Positions 24,877-34,636 of a stretch of DNA of 64,000 nucleotides are shown here, one piece after another (the first letter of the stretch is position 1; the number at the start of each line of letters is the position of its first letter). A program made the translations under genes and the position numbers. This DNA comes from Azoarcus sp. Its GTDB lineage: Bacteria; Pseudomonadota; Gammaproteobacteria; Burkholderiales; Rhodocyclaceae. The stretch lies in the NCBI GenBank assembly GCA_030656215.1, contig JAUSOD010000010.1, positions 62,001-126,000 of the forward strand. The letters are read 5' to 3'. The notes beneath the pieces were generated by a model, which ran no database searches, was not told the origin of the DNA, and saw only the letters and a program-made list of their open reading frames with translations.

Positions 24877-24937
24877 GTGTTCCCGAGACCGGGATATATG
24901 GGTTGGGACAGTGCGGTGCGGTGAGTCCGCCGCGGGA

Positions 24938-27694
24938 TCAGTCGATCAGGTGGAGGCGGCGTGCTTCGCAAATGGCCTGGGTGCGGCGGCCGACGGCCAT
25001 CTTTCCGTAGATCGACTTCAGATACCACTTGACGGTATCTACCCCGATGCCGAGGCGCCGTGCGATTTCCTTGTTGGACAGCCCTTCGCCTACCAGTCGC
25101 AGAACGTCGATTTCGCGGTCCTTGAGCGGCTCTGTCAGGTTGGTCGGGTTGGAAGGCGATGCACTTCGCTCCCCGATCTCGCCGCCCGGCGGAGGCCGGT
25201 GCGCCAGCGGCGGCCGGCCGGCGTCGAGAATGCGCTTGATCTGTGCCTGCAGCGGTCGCGTCGGGGCTCCGGGAAGCCTGGCACGGGCGTGGTCCTGGAG
25301 GCGTTCGAGGATCGAGACCACGCGCGGGCCTTCGTCGAGGAAGGGACGGACCGCCCGCGGCGCTTCGCAACAGTCGAGCGCGCCCAGCATGGCGTCCTCG
25401 GCGCCGCGCACGTCGCCGCACTGCTCGCGTGCGAGCGCGCGCAGCACGAGGGCGCTGCGCATCACGCAGCGTTGCCCGTTACGGGTCGTGTAGTCGAGCA
25501 AGGGGTCGAGCAGGGCATCGGCATCATGACACCGGCCTTCGTTCAGTGACAGCCGAATCCGGGCAATGCGTCTGGCCTCCCAGGCCTGTGCGGCGATGCC
25601 ATCGGAAAAGTCCGGAAAGTTAGGGTCTTCGCCCTGACTCGGGTCGCCTCCCGGGGTGGAGGGGGGGGCGAACGCCAGCAGGCGCATGCGCTCTGCGCTG
25701 ACCGAGTTGGTCAGGCGCGCCTGTGCAAGCTGGCGAGCCGTGTTTTGACCCTCGTCGAGAATGATGATCGCCCGCTCTTCAGCGCCCCGTAGCGCGAGGA
25801 GCCTGCTGTAGTTGATATAGCTGGCCAGCGAAAAGTCTGCGACACCGCCCTCCACGCCCAGTGCGATGCTGTCTTCGAGCAGGGTTTCGGCGTCCACGAG
25901 CTGGTTGTACTCGTAGTACATCTTGCCCAGCATGGCACCGGCCAGTCGTGCAGCGTGGGAGTGCTCGCCCGCCTGTTCGCGTGCGAGGGTAAGTGCTTGG
26001 CGGAAATTCGACTCCGCCATCGAGTGCAGCCCCATTTCGTAGGCGGCCATCCCTGCGAAACAATTGCCGTAGATCTGGCTGAAAGGACCTTGGGTGCGTT
26101 CGTGGAAGGGCGTCATCGTGCGCTGCAGCTCGATGGCCTCGCCATACTTGTGGCTATGCAGAAGCACATAGGTCAGCACGTTGGCAGCGACCACCGCGAC
26201 CCAGGGATGGACTGCCTCCGGATGGGTCATGACCGGGCGCACGAGTGCCTCGACGCCGTCTATACGATCGGCAAAGATCTCTATGCAGGCCCGGATCACG
26301 CGCGCCTCGTGGGCAATCGCGTGGTCGGCAGGGATGTCGTTGGCCAGCATGTAGTCTTCGATATGGGCTACCGCAGCGAGGGCCTGCCCGGAACGGTGGA
26401 CGAGGCAATTGCTCCACGCGATTGCCGCCTGCAGCGCAGGCCGGTTGGCGAGCCGGGCGGGTGGAAGCCTGCTCACCAGGCCCAGCAAGGTGGCCATGTA
26501 ACTGCGTTCGACAAACCACATTGCGGTGGCTTCGACAATCCTGACCGCATACTCCTCGTCGTCGGCCGCGAGTGCGTGTGACACTGCCTCTTCGGCAAAC
26601 CCGTGGCGCTCGAACCACTCGGCTGCGGAGAGATGCAGCCCCCTGATGCGTTCGGGGTGGTCGCGTTCAAGACGACGTTGCAAATGGCTGGCGAACAGGT
26701 GGTGGTAGCGGAACCACTCCCGCTCGTCGTCGAGTGGAATGATGAAGAGCTGGAGCTGTTCGACCCGTTCCAGTATCGCAAAGCCGTTGGTCTGACCGGT
26801 GATTGCGGTGCACAGTGCGCCGCAGAAGCGCCCGAGGATGGAGGTTTGCAGCAGGAACTCGAGCAGTTCGGGCTGCAGGCTGTTGAGCACACTCTCGGCG
26901 AGATAATCCCCGATAGCGTGATGTTTGCCGGCGATCCAGCGCAGCAGGCTTTCCCGGTCACCGGTGGCGCGCAGCGAGATAAGCGCCAGTTGAAGGGCCG
27001 CAATCCATCCTTCGGTGGTGTCTAGCAGGGCACGCAGATCGTCGGGGTCGATCTCCAGATCGTGGAAAAAGCGCTCTGACTCGCTCAGGTCGAAACGCAG
27101 GTCTGCCGCCTGTATTTCGGTGACCTCGTTGCGCAGGGCAAGCTTGAAGATCGGCAGGTTGGGGCGGCTTCTGCTGGTGACCACCAGATGGAGGTTGACC
27201 GGTCCGTGCTCGAGAAGGAAGACGACCGCCTCTTCGCTGCGTCGGTCATTCACCAGGTGCCAGTCGTCGAGGAAAAGATAGAAGTCCTCCCCGTAATCAT
27301 GCAACTGGTTGACCAGTTCGGTGAGCAGGAAGTCGGCGATATGTTCGTTCTGTGACTCCAGCAGCGACAGCAAATCTGCGCAGAGGCTGGGCTCGGCGTG
27401 ACGAATGGCCTCGATCAGGTAAGCAAGGAATCGCAGCGAATCGGTTTCGTCCTTGTCCATGCTGAGCCAGGCGACGGGCTTACCTTCTTCCCGCAGGCGG
27501 GTGCGCCACTGCACGGCCAGTGTCGTCTTGCCAAAGCCGGCTGGACCATGGATCACCGTGAGCCGGCTTGTGCTTCCATCCAGTAACCGGTCCATCAGGC
27601 GAGGTCTGGCGATCGTTCGTCCAGCTGTCGACGGCGCATTTAGTCGTGTCGCGATCAGAGGGCTGCGCCCCTTAGGGGACACGGCTGCTTGCAT
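24938..27694 (-). CDS. LAL-family (MalT-like) LuxR transcriptional activator
   Basis: 918 aa. ATG 27694 is chosen because AAAGGAGACCTG precedes it; the frame is open further upstream, but the extra residues look unlike protein. It has an NTPase domain with Walker A GPAGFGKTT (about 50-58) and FLDDWH (Walker B), a winged-helix region, a long TPR-like helical domain, and a C-terminal LuxR HTH (LKDREIDVLRLVGEGLSNKEIA..LGIGVDTVKWYLKSIYGK). The size and order are those of ATP-dependent LAL regulators such as MalT, AlkS and AcoK. Direct repeats and a palindrome between it and the sensorless sigma54 activator suggest that it switches on that gene. Inducer unknown. Confidence 0.9.
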   Translation of the reverse strand: MQAAVSPKGRSPLIATRLNAPSTAGRTIARPRLMDRLLDGSTSRLTVIHGPAGFGKTTLAVQWRTRLREEGKPVAWLSMDKDETDSLRFLAYLIEAIRHAEPSLCADLLSLLESQNEHIADFLLTELVNQLHDYGEDFYLFLDDWHLVNDRRSEEAVVFLLEHGPVNLHLVVTSRSRPNLPIFKLALRNEVTEIQAADLRFDLSESERFFHDLEIDPDDLRALLDTTEGWIAALQLALISLRATGDRESLLRWIAGKHHAIGDYLAESVLNSLQPELLEFLLQTSILGRFCGALCTAITGQTNGFAILERVEQLQLFIIPLDDEREWFRYHHLFASHLQRRLERDHPERIRGLHLSAAEWFERHGFAEEAVSHALAADDEEYAVRIVEATAMWFVERSYMATLLGLVSRLPPARLANRPALQAAIAWSNCLVHRSGQALAAVAHIEDYMLANDIPADHAIAHEARVIRACIEIFADRIDGVEALVRPVMTHPEAVHPWVAVVAANVLTYVLLHSHKYGEAIELQRTMTPFHERTQGPFSQIYGNCFAGMAAYEMGLHSMAESNFRQALTLAREQAGEHSHAARLAGAMLGKMYYEYNQLVDAETLLEDSIALGVEGGVADFSLASYINYSRLLALRGAEERAIIILDEGQNTARQLAQARLTNSVSAERMRLLAFAPPSTPGGDPSQGEDPNFPDFSDGIAAQAWEARRIARIRLSLNEGRCHDADALLDPLLDYTTRNGQRCVMRSALVLRALAREQCGDVRGAEDAMLGALDCCEAPRAVRPFLDEGPRVVSILERLQDHARARLPGAPTRPLQAQIKRILDAGRPPLAHRPPPGGEIGERSASPSNPTNLTEPLKDREIDVLRLVGEGLSNKEIARRLGIGVDTVKWYLKSIYGKMAVGRRTQAICEARRLHLID

Positions 27695-28277
27695 CAGGTC
27701 TCCTTTGTGGTCAACGGCGAACGCTATCGTGGTTGCGTCCGGTCGGCGTGGATGTTTGTACGGCAAAGCACGTACTCGCGCGCTATGGCCGCTATCCTGT
27801 GGGCGGGAAATCGTGGTTGGAGCGCTCTGTCCCCTCGTCCGGGGAGCCGCGCGCGGTTTCAGGTGGGGTGAATGTGCACGTCGTCCCGCGCTCTTGCCAT
27901 AAGGCCAGCTTATCAGTGTTGAGGATTGATTGATGTCCATGATATCCAATCGATCCGGACGATGCATCCGACTTTAAGTATTTGGTCGTAGTTCAGCCCT
28001 TGCCACTTCACCAATGACACCGCTGTCGGCCGATGTGCAAATGCAAGTTACGGCCCGGTTGCCCCGCCTGCGCCGGTCGTTAGGCGTCCGGGACGGATCC
28101 AGATGGAATTGATACGATGGAGTGAGCAATGCTGCGCCAGTTTGGCTCCGGCCAGAATGAAGGCGGAATGCCGTCCGGGCCGAACCTTGCACCGCACGGG
28201 TGTTTCAACGCGATGACGTGTCATCAAAGCTTCAAACTGGTGAAATACACTGCGCAGGGTCAAAGGGAGCGAACACT
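27695..28277. other. 583-bp gap between divergent LAL regulator and phoB
   Basis: The gap holds the upstream regions of both genes. I find no convincing coding frame, sigma54 element or copy of the RTCCG-N5-CGGAC motif. One palindrome, GATGAC-GT-GTCATC (28212-28225), lies about 50 bp before phoB; it includes a GTCAT resembling a Pho-box half-site but not a full box. The switch from catabolic island to conserved chromosome lies here. Confidence 0.5.
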
Positions 28278-28988
28278 ATGCCTGCAAATATTTTGCTGGT
28301 CGAAGATGAACCGGCAATTCAGGAACTGATTGCCGCCAACCTTGCACGGGCCGGCCACCATGTGGTGCGGGCGTCCGATGCCGAGACGGCGCAGCGTATC
28401 GTGCGTGAGGCCTTGCCGGATCTGGTGCTGCTGGACTGGATGTTGCCCGGCGCCTCGGGGATCGAGTTTGCGCGTCGGCTGCGGGCCGACGAGCGTACCC
28501 GGAGCATTCCGATCATCATGCTTACCGCGCGGGGTGAGGAGCAGGACAAGGTTACGGGGCTCGAGACCGGTGCGGACGACTACATCACCAAGCCTTTCAG
28601 CCCGCGCGAACTGGTGGCTCGGATCAAAGCGGTGCTGCGTCGGCGGGCGCCGCAGACCACCGAGGATCCGGTCGAACTCGGGGGCTTGCGTCTGGATCCG
28701 GAAACGCATCGGGTCACGGCGGGCGAGCTTGCCCTGGCGCTCGGCCCCACCGAGTTCCGTCTGCTGCATTTTCTGATGACGCACCCCGAGCGGGTTCACT
28801 CCCGCGCGCAGTTGCTTGACCAGGTCTGGGGTGATCATGTGTTTGTCGAGGAGCGTACGGTGGATGTGCATATTCGCAGGCTGCGTTGTGCCTTGGAGGC
28901 TTCCGGGCACGACGCGCTGGTTCAGACCGTGAGAGGTAGCGGTTATCGCTTCTCGGCGCAGGCGGAAGTGCCGCCTGCAGTGCGCTAA
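28278..28988 (+). CDS. phoB: Phosphate regulon response regulator PhoB
   Basis: 236 aa. ATG 28278 follows AAGGGAGC. An N-terminal receiver domain (LVEDEPAIQ acidic pocket, phosphoacceptor in [10 protein letters not shown] near residue 54, [10 protein letters not shown] lysine near 105) is joined to an OmpR/PhoB winged helix ([43 protein letters not shown]). The histidine kinase PhoR is encoded 43 bp downstream. No pst or phoU gene is in view. Confidence 0.92.
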   Translation: MPANILLVEDEPAIQELIAANLARAGHHVVRASDAETAQRIVREALPDLVLLDWMLPGASGIEFARRLRADERTRSIPIIMLTARGEEQDKVTGLETGADDYITKPFSPRELVARIKAVLRRRAPQTTEDPVELGGLRLDPETHRVTAGELALALGPTEFRLLHFLMTHPERVHSRAQLLDQVWGDHVFVEERTVDVHIRRLRCALEASGHDALVQTVRGSGYRFSAQAEVPPAVR

Positions 28989-29031
28989 GCTGCCGGTATT
29001 TGCCGGACGGGGAGCCGCCATCATTCGACCT

Positions 29032-30354
29032 GTGCGTTATTTGTGGACGAGCGCGCTTTCCGCGCTGGCGGTTCTGGCCGTGCTTGCGGCTGCGGTGAGC
29101 GTGGTCGGCGGACTTGCCGGCGCGCTGATCGTGTTCATCGTGGGCCTGTTGCTGCTCGGCGTTCATCACCTGCGCAACCTCAGCCGCCTGGTGCTGTGGA
29201 CCCGCGAGCCGATCGGTACGCCGGTGCCGGAAGCGTCCGGCAGTTGGGGACAGGTGTTCTCCGAGGTGAACAGCCGCTCGAAGCTCGCTTATGAGTTGCG
29301 GGAACGCCTGTCTTCGGCGCTCGAGCGCTTTCATGATGCCAGCCAGGCGATGCCCGATGGGGTGCTCTACCTTTCCGCCACGGACACCATTGAGTGGATC
29401 AACAGCACGGCCGAACAGCATTTTGGGCTCGACCGCAGCCATGATCTCGGCGCACCAGTCACCAACCTGATCCGACAACCGGACTTTGTGCGCTACCTTG
29501 CTTCGGGTCACTACGATGAGCCGCTGATCATGCATTCCGGGCGGCACGTCGGGCTCACCCTGCAGGTACAGATCATCCCCTTCGGCGAGGATCAGAGAAT
29601 GGTGCTGTCGCGCGACATCTCACAGCTCGAGAAACTCGAGACCATGCGGCGGGACTTTGTCGCCAACGTCTCGCACGAACTGCGCACACCGCTTACCGTG
29701 GTCGGCGGCTTTCTTGAGACCCTGGTCGACGGCCTGGATGATTACGACCGCGAAGACACGCTACGTTTCCTGCGCCTTGCGCTCGAGCAGTCCACCCGCA
29801 TGCGTCGCCTGATCGATGATCTGCTGACGCTGTCGGCGCTGGAAACCGGCGCACCGGCCCCTGCCGAAGAGCGGATCGATGTCAGCAAGCTGGTGCACGA
29901 GATTCGCGACGATACCGAGCTGCTCTCGGCAGGTCGCCACACCGTCACGCTGGAGATGCACGGTAACGGCGCCTTGCTCGGCAGCGGCAAGGAGATACAC
30001 AGCGCGTTTGCCAATCTGGCAAGCAACGCGGTGCGCTACACCCCGGCCGGCGGGAAGATCGATCTGGTGTGGCGGGTCAGTGAACAGGGTGCGGAGTTTT
30101 CGGTGCGCGACACCGGCATTGGTATCGACCCCGATCAGATCCCCAGGCTCACCGAACGCTTTTACCGTGTCGACAACGGGCGCTCACGTGAAACCGGTGG
30201 CACCGGTCTGGGTCTGGCGATCGTCAAACACATCCTGACCCGCCATCAGGCCGACCTCAGGGTCAGCAGCAAGCTGGGCGAAGGCAGCATATTTACCGTG
30301 CGACTCCCCAAGGCTCGACTTACGGCCCTTCCGGGGCGAGGGTCTCGAAACTGA
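29032..30354 (+). CDS. phoR: Phosphate regulon sensor histidine kinase PhoR
   Basis: 440 aa. GTG 29032 is taken as the start; the GGGGAG at 29010 is rather far upstream, and an in-frame ATC/ATT pair nearer to it could be the real start. Two short N-terminal membrane segments (about residues 5-45) are followed by a PAS domain (ALERFHDASQAMPDGV..), a HisKA domain with FVANVSHELRTPLT and a HATPase (SNAVRYTPAGGKI, DTGIGI, RETGGTGLGLAIVKH). PhoB is encoded just upstream. Its 3' end overlaps the convergent gene at 30320 by 35 bp. Confidence 0.92.
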   Translation: MRYLWTSALSALAVLAVLAAAVSVVGGLAGALIVFIVGLLLLGVHHLRNLSRLVLWTREPIGTPVPEASGSWGQVFSEVNSRSKLAYELRERLSSALERFHDASQAMPDGVLYLSATDTIEWINSTAEQHFGLDRSHDLGAPVTNLIRQPDFVRYLASGHYDEPLIMHSGRHVGLTLQVQIIPFGEDQRMVLSRDISQLEKLETMRRDFVANVSHELRTPLTVVGGFLETLVDGLDDYDREDTLRFLRLALEQSTRMRRLIDDLLTLSALETGAPAPAEERIDVSKLVHEIRDDTELLSAGRHTVTLEMHGNGALLGSGKEIHSAFANLASNAVRYTPAGGKIDLVWRVSEQGAEFSVRDTGIGIDPDQIPRLTERFYRVDNGRSRETGGTGLGLAIVKHILTRHQADLRVSSKLGEGSIFTVRLPKARLTALPGRGSRN

Positions 30355-31933
30355 CCTGCTCGAAATTTGCGCCCTTGATCGTCAGCTTGGTCAGACGCAG
30401 TTGCGAGGTCGTGCCGTTGTCGAACAGCTCGATAACCCGGTTCGGGTGATGCCAGCCTGACGGCAACACCAGCGTGGCGTCGACCTTGATCGCCGCATTT
30501 GCCGGAATCAGGAAACCCTGCTGATAGGGTTCGCGCTGACCCGGGTGAGGTGCGAGCGGGCGCACCGCAACAACCTGGGGAATGCCAGGCAGAACATGGA
30601 TGCCCGCCTCGAGCATGCCATCGTCGCGATACATCAGCCAGCTGACCTGACCAAGCAGAAAATACTCGCCATCCCGCGGCCTGAGCCCGACAAGCTGATG
30701 ATGCTCGAGTCGTTCTGCATGCGGGCGCTGTTGCAGGCGGAACCCGCCCACCGACTGATCGAGCAGGGTCCAGCGTTCGCACACCAGGCCCAGACGGTCG
30801 GCGTCCACCTGACGCTGCACTGCAGTTCGTTCCCTGGTTCGGTTGGCCTCCGGTGCACGCTCGCCGAAAGTGAGCAGTGAAATATCGCTGTTCAGGCTCC
30901 CACTCACGCCATAGCTGCGCGGTTGCTCGAAGAGCCGGCCCTGAATGTGGAAGCCGATGGCCAGCCAGTCGCCGCAGAGATCGACCTTGCCGTCACTGCC
31001 ACGACGCGGGAATTTTCGCCCGGCCGAGGCCAGGCCCCAGGGGCGGTACAACGAGACCAGCAGACGTGCACTCGTGTCCAGCGGGCAGTCGTCGCCCAGC
31101 CCTAGCGACGCAGGGCTGACCCCTTGCTTGAACTGGGTGAACACCGCCTGGATCTGGTTTGCCAGCTTGCTGCCGTCAAATCCGCGCACGCCAGCGCTCT
31201 TGCGCAGCAAGCCCAGTGGGCGAAGACCGTGATCTGCGCCAAGGTCGAGTCCGTACACCGTGGGCTTGCGTCCTTCGGTGTCGGGTTCGAGGCTGCAATA
31301 GGGCGCGAACCGTTGTGCCCAGCGACATATCCACCGGAGCTCACGCCCCGAGCGGCCAAACGGATTGCCCAACTCGATGAGCAGGATGGAGATATAGGCC
31401 TCCATCGCACTCTGAGCCTTCCACAGCGGATTGAGCGGATCGGAGACACGGGCACGGACCAGGCCTGTGGCCTCGGCTGCCGCGAAGCCCTCGTGAATCT
31501 CTGTCCACAGCCCAGCCGGAAGCGCCCGGTGCGCCCTGAAGTACTCGACCAGCATCTGCCCGGTGCAGTGGATTCTCCTTTGCGACAGCAAGGCACGCTG
31601 GTCTTCCAGAGTGCCGGTCTGGGCGTCCTGCCGGGCAATCTGGGTGTAGGAGCGGGCAAGGTTGTGCCACAAGCCCACCACACGCATCAGGGTGGCATTT
31701 TCTTCATTGTCGGGTGGCAGGGGATGGTCGGCATAGCGCCGTCCGAGTTCGGCCTGAACCCGTGCAATCGTCGGCCGCGCCGCTTCGAGGACTTCGAAAT
31801 GCTGGTTCGGTGCCGGCAGGGCGTCGAGCAGGGTTCCGATGATGGTCGAAAGCAGGGCATGGGTTTCGTCGACTTTCTCGGGCTGCAGGCTTTGCAGCAG
31901 GCTCAGACATTCGGCGGGATTGCGGTAGTCCAT
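30320..31933 (-). CDS. Conserved-looking cytoplasmic protein of unknown function
   Basis: 537 aa with no signal peptide or membrane segment. The N-terminal 200 residues look alpha-helical (LLQSLQPEKVDETHALLSTI...). The C-terminal half is beta-rich, with LVGLRPRDGEYFLLGQVSWLMYRDDG and ELFDNGTTSQLRLTKL, vaguely like a PilZ-type barrel, but the diagnostic RxxxR...(D/N)xSxxG pattern is not evident. I do not recognise the family. It overlaps phoR convergently by 35 bp; the HIT gene 30 bp upstream is on the same strand and may be cotranscribed. Confidence 0.75.
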   Translation of the reverse strand: MDYRNPAECLSLLQSLQPEKVDETHALLSTIIGTLLDALPAPNQHFEVLEAARPTIARVQAELGRRYADHPLPPDNEENATLMRVVGLWHNLARSYTQIARQDAQTGTLEDQRALLSQRRIHCTGQMLVEYFRAHRALPAGLWTEIHEGFAAAEATGLVRARVSDPLNPLWKAQSAMEAYISILLIELGNPFGRSGRELRWICRWAQRFAPYCSLEPDTEGRKPTVYGLDLGADHGLRPLGLLRKSAGVRGFDGSKLANQIQAVFTQFKQGVSPASLGLGDDCPLDTSARLLVSLYRPWGLASAGRKFPRRGSDGKVDLCGDWLAIGFHIQGRLFEQPRSYGVSGSLNSDISLLTFGERAPEANRTRERTAVQRQVDADRLGLVCERWTLLDQSVGGFRLQQRPHAERLEHHQLVGLRPRDGEYFLLGQVSWLMYRDDGMLEAGIHVLPGIPQVVAVRPLAPHPGQREPYQQGFLIPANAAIKVDATLVLPSGWHHPNRVIELFDNGTTSQLRLTKLTIKGANFEQVSFETLAPEGP

Positions 31934-31963
31934 GGAAGCTCCGGATGCAGGTGTCGGCGATAC

Positions 31964-32383
31964 TTAGCTGCGTGCCTGGTTCAGCAGCGCACGGTCGATT
32001 TCGGTGGCCAGCGTTCTTGTATCCGGTGCAGTGTGCGCCTGTCCGGCACGTTGAGCCCGTCCCCACACCGATTCAGGAAAGTGCCGATCGTCGGTGAAGC
32101 GCGGGATGACGTGCCAGTGCAGGTGCGGCACCATGTTGCCGAAACTGGCAAGGTTGATCTTGGCTGGCCGCATCAGCGTGCGTAGTGCCGTTTCGGTTGC
32201 CATCACGACGTCCAGAAGGTGGTGCCGGTCGGCAGGTGCGAGGTCGGTCATCTCGGCGATGTGATCGTTCCACACCACCCGGCAGAAGCCCGCATAGTCG
32301 GGGTCCGTCACCCGGATGACCCGACAGTGGACATCGAGCCAGACGAGCTCATCCTGATCGATACGACACAGCGGGCAATCCAT
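31964..32383 (-). CDS. HIT-family hydrolase
   Basis: 139 aa. ATG 32383 has GAGG upstream and gives the normal HIT length. An N-terminal CPLC..D zinc-like motif begins the protein, and the histidine-triad motif appears as HLHWHVIPR (HxHxHxx type). HIT proteins hydrolyse nucleotide phosphoramidates or dinucleoside polyphosphates; the precise substrate is not readable. Upstream (32457-33281) lies a glutamine amidotransferase gene on the same strand. Confidence 0.88.
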   Translation of the reverse strand: MDCPLCRIDQDELVWLDVHCRVIRVTDPDYAGFCRVVWNDHIAEMTDLAPADRHHLLDVVMATETALRTLMRPAKINLASFGNMVPHLHWHVIPRFTDDRHFPESVWGRAQRAGQAHTAPDTRTLATEIDRALLNQARS

Positions 32384-32456
32384 TGAAACCTCGAGCGAAT
32401 GACAATAGTCACGACTGCATACTTTAGCGCTTCTGCATGCTGCCGGTAAGGAACAT

Positions 32457-33281
32457 TTACGCGATCGGTGAGAGCCCGCAACCCACTGCAGCCGCAGTGG
32501 TGGCCGTTTCGCCAAGATCCTCCGGAGCACCGAGGTGAAAGGCTTGCAAGGTGCCCGGTTCAATCGCCTGCCATTGCTCGTTGTCGGTAAGCGGCAGGGT
32601 GGCGATCACGGCGACCCGGTCATCGGGCGTGGTGACCCGATTGAAGTCGAGCGTGAGATCCTCGTCCGCGAGATGGGCGACCGGAAATGGCGACTTCCTG
32701 ATCACATAGCTCAGACGCGATGAGCAGTGTGCGAAGAGCCTTTCGCCATCGGAGAGCAGGAAGTTGAACTCACCCCGCCCGCCGATCTCGGTTGCCAGTT
32801 CGCGCAGTGCGGCATGCAGCGCCCGCGGTGGAGGTGCGGTGTCGGGAAAGCGCAGGGCGAGTCGATCGAGGATGTGGCAGAAGGCGAGTTCCGAGTCGGT
32901 GGATCCCACCGGCAGGAAGCGGCCCGACAATGCCGGCTGATAGGCACGAAGGTTGCCGTTATGGGCAAAAATCCAGTAGCGCCCCCACAGTTCGCGCTGA
33001 AACGGATGCGTGTTTTCGAGTCGTACTTCGCCCTGCGTTGCCTTGCGGATGTGGGCAATCACGTTGAGCGAGCGGATCGGATAGCGGTGTACCAGCTCGG
33101 CCACCGGCGATAACGCACTGGCGCACGGGTCGAGGAACACGCGGGCGCCACGACCCTCGAAAAAGGCAATGCCCCAGCCGTCGCGATGGTGATCGGTGAG
33201 TCCACCACGGGCGCGAAAACCGCCGAACGAAAAACAGATATCGGTCGGCACATTGCAGTTCATGCCGAGCAGCTGGCACAT
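32457..33281 (-). CDS. Class II glutamine amidotransferase (YafJ-like)
   Basis: 274 aa. It starts MCQLLGMN, so the catalytic N-terminal nucleophile Cys2 is exposed after methionine removal. Other GATase_4 features are GWGIAFF, IAHIRKATQG and NTHPFQRELWGRYWIFAHNGN (glutamine-binding and oxyanion residues), and GSTDSELAFCHIL. The lone domain with no synthase part matches the YafJ/DUG3 group, whose physiological acceptor is unclear (glutathione-pathway DUG3 in yeast is the best-known relative). Confidence 0.88.
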   Translation of the reverse strand: MCQLLGMNCNVPTDICFSFGGFRARGGLTDHHRDGWGIAFFEGRGARVFLDPCASALSPVAELVHRYPIRSLNVIAHIRKATQGEVRLENTHPFQRELWGRYWIFAHNGNLRAYQPALSGRFLPVGSTDSELAFCHILDRLALRFPDTAPPPRALHAALRELATEIGGRGEFNFLLSDGERLFAHCSSRLSYVIRKSPFPVAHLADEDLTLDFNRVTTPDDRVAVIATLPLTDNEQWQAIEPGTLQAFHLGAPEDLGETATTAAAVGCGLSPIA

Positions 33282-33348
33282 CGGAATCGCTCCTGACCTT
33301 GGGTGAGGAATGTCCGATTATAGCCAGACGCCCGGCCCGCAAGTTGAC

Positions 33349-34437
33349 TCAGGGGCTGATGCCCGCCGCAGCAGCAGGGTGGGCGGCCAGTTTGCGATCG
33401 ATCAACCAGTCGGTCAGGCTGGCGCCGGCCCACATGCCCGACAGCGTCACCCAGGCGGTGACCGCGAACACCGCAGCGCCCGATACGCCCGCTCCTACCG
33501 CACAGCCCCCGGCCAGCATGCCGCCAAAGCCCATCAGCACGGCACCGACGATGTAGCGGCGCATCGCATGACCACCCTGAAAGCCCTCGAGCTTTAACTC
33601 ACGTGCCAGCAGCGCAGCGACAAAGGAGCCGAGAAACACGCCGGGCACCATGCCGAGGTCGAAGTTGAGCAACTGCCCCGGCGGAGACAACACCAGCATC
33701 AACATGTCGGCCGATGGGCCGGTAAACGACAGGCTCTTGACCGGCGTTGGGTCGAAGGTGCGCGAGGACATCTCGAAGGTGAACCACCACGCCAGCGCCA
33801 CCATCACCCCGGTGCCGAGTCCGCCGATCCAGCCCCAGCCATTGACCCGGTGACGCCCGGCAAACCACGCTCCCGCCAGTAGCCACACCAGACCGAATGC
33901 GAGGCCACCGCCGTGTCCGATGCCGACCAGGGCCAGTAGATCTCGTGCAGTGCCGCCGTCGATCGTCCACCAGGCCCCGATCGCTTCCCGTGCGGGCGAC
34001 AGCACGCCATTCATCGACGCCTGCGCCGCCACTGCAAAGATCAGTCCGGACAACAGCGCCCGCAGGTTGCCATTGGCCGCCAACACCAGCAGACGACTGG
34101 AACAGCCGCGTGCAAGGATCATTCCGGCGCCGAACATCAGCCCGCCAATCAGCGCGCCGGACAGACTGCCCTGGCTGGAAAGCTGCCTCACATTGGCGGT
34201 GTCAAACTGCCCGGCCAGGTGCAGCAACTGGGTGACGATGATCGCGGCCGAAAAGGCCAGCAGCCAGATCGCCAGTTTGCCACCCAACTGGCCGCGCGCC
34301 ACCTCGACCACGGCGGCCCGAAGGCAAAAGCGCGAACGTTGCGCAAGCGCGCCGAATAAGGTGCCGATCAGAAGTCCGCCAAGGGCGAGGCTGCGGTCCT
34401 CGCCCAGCCATTCGATGAGTGCGATCAGATCCGGCAT
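33349..34437 (-). CDS. YeeE/YedE family membrane transporter (sulfur compound type)
   Basis: 362 aa from ATG 34437 (GGAG upstream; an upstream extension looks non-coding). About nine to ten hydrophobic segments. Family cysteines occur in RSRFCLRA, ILARGCSSRLLVL and GGMLAGGCAVGAG, the positions used in TsuA-like thiosulfate permeases. It is probably a thiosulfate or related sulfur-compound importer. No TusA or rhodanese partner is adjacent, so the substrate is open. Confidence 0.83.
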   Translation of the reverse strand: MPDLIALIEWLGEDRSLALGGLLIGTLFGALAQRSRFCLRAAVVEVARGQLGGKLAIWLLAFSAAIIVTQLLHLAGQFDTANVRQLSSQGSLSGALIGGLMFGAGMILARGCSSRLLVLAANGNLRALLSGLIFAVAAQASMNGVLSPAREAIGAWWTIDGGTARDLLALVGIGHGGGLAFGLVWLLAGAWFAGRHRVNGWGWIGGLGTGVMVALAWWFTFEMSSRTFDPTPVKSLSFTGPSADMLMLVLSPPGQLLNFDLGMVPGVFLGSFVAALLARELKLEGFQGGHAMRRYIVGAVLMGFGGMLAGGCAVGAGVSGAAVFAVTAWVTLSGMWAGASLTDWLIDRKLAAHPAAAAGISP

Positions 34438-34602
34438 GGGGGTCTCCGTCCCGCAAGGTCCGGCTGTGATCGCCGGTATCGTCAGTATTGAAGCATATAA
34501 GAATGTGACGAAAAACGAATTCTTGCATTGACGCTGCTCAAACAGCGTGGAAGGAGTGGTTGGCGACCTGGGCGCCAACGCCAGGATGCCGGCACCGGTC
34601 CT

Positions 34603-34631
34603 GCAGGGAGGATTTCAGTCCGCCGCAGGTG
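34603..34631. repeat. REP-like palindromic element, copy 1
   Basis: A 29-bp element beginning GCAGGGAGGATTTCAGTC and ending GCAGGTG. It aligns with the copy at 50141-50169 (shared GGG..GA.TTCAGTC.GCC.CAGGTG) and forms an imperfect stem round TTCA. It lies in the gap between the SIMPL gene end and the YeeE gene start. GTAG/CTTCAG-type REPs are common in such genomes. Confidence 0.55.
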
Positions 34632-34636
34632 ACTAA

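Noticed and set aside
27733-27933. Short plus-strand frames between the LAL regulator and phoB
   Set aside because: No ribosome-binding site or protein-like composition, and they partly overlap the regulator's upstream region.
28212-28225. Pho box upstream of phoB
   Set aside because: Only one half-site (GTCAT) is present; the 11-bp direct repeat required for a Pho box is missing.
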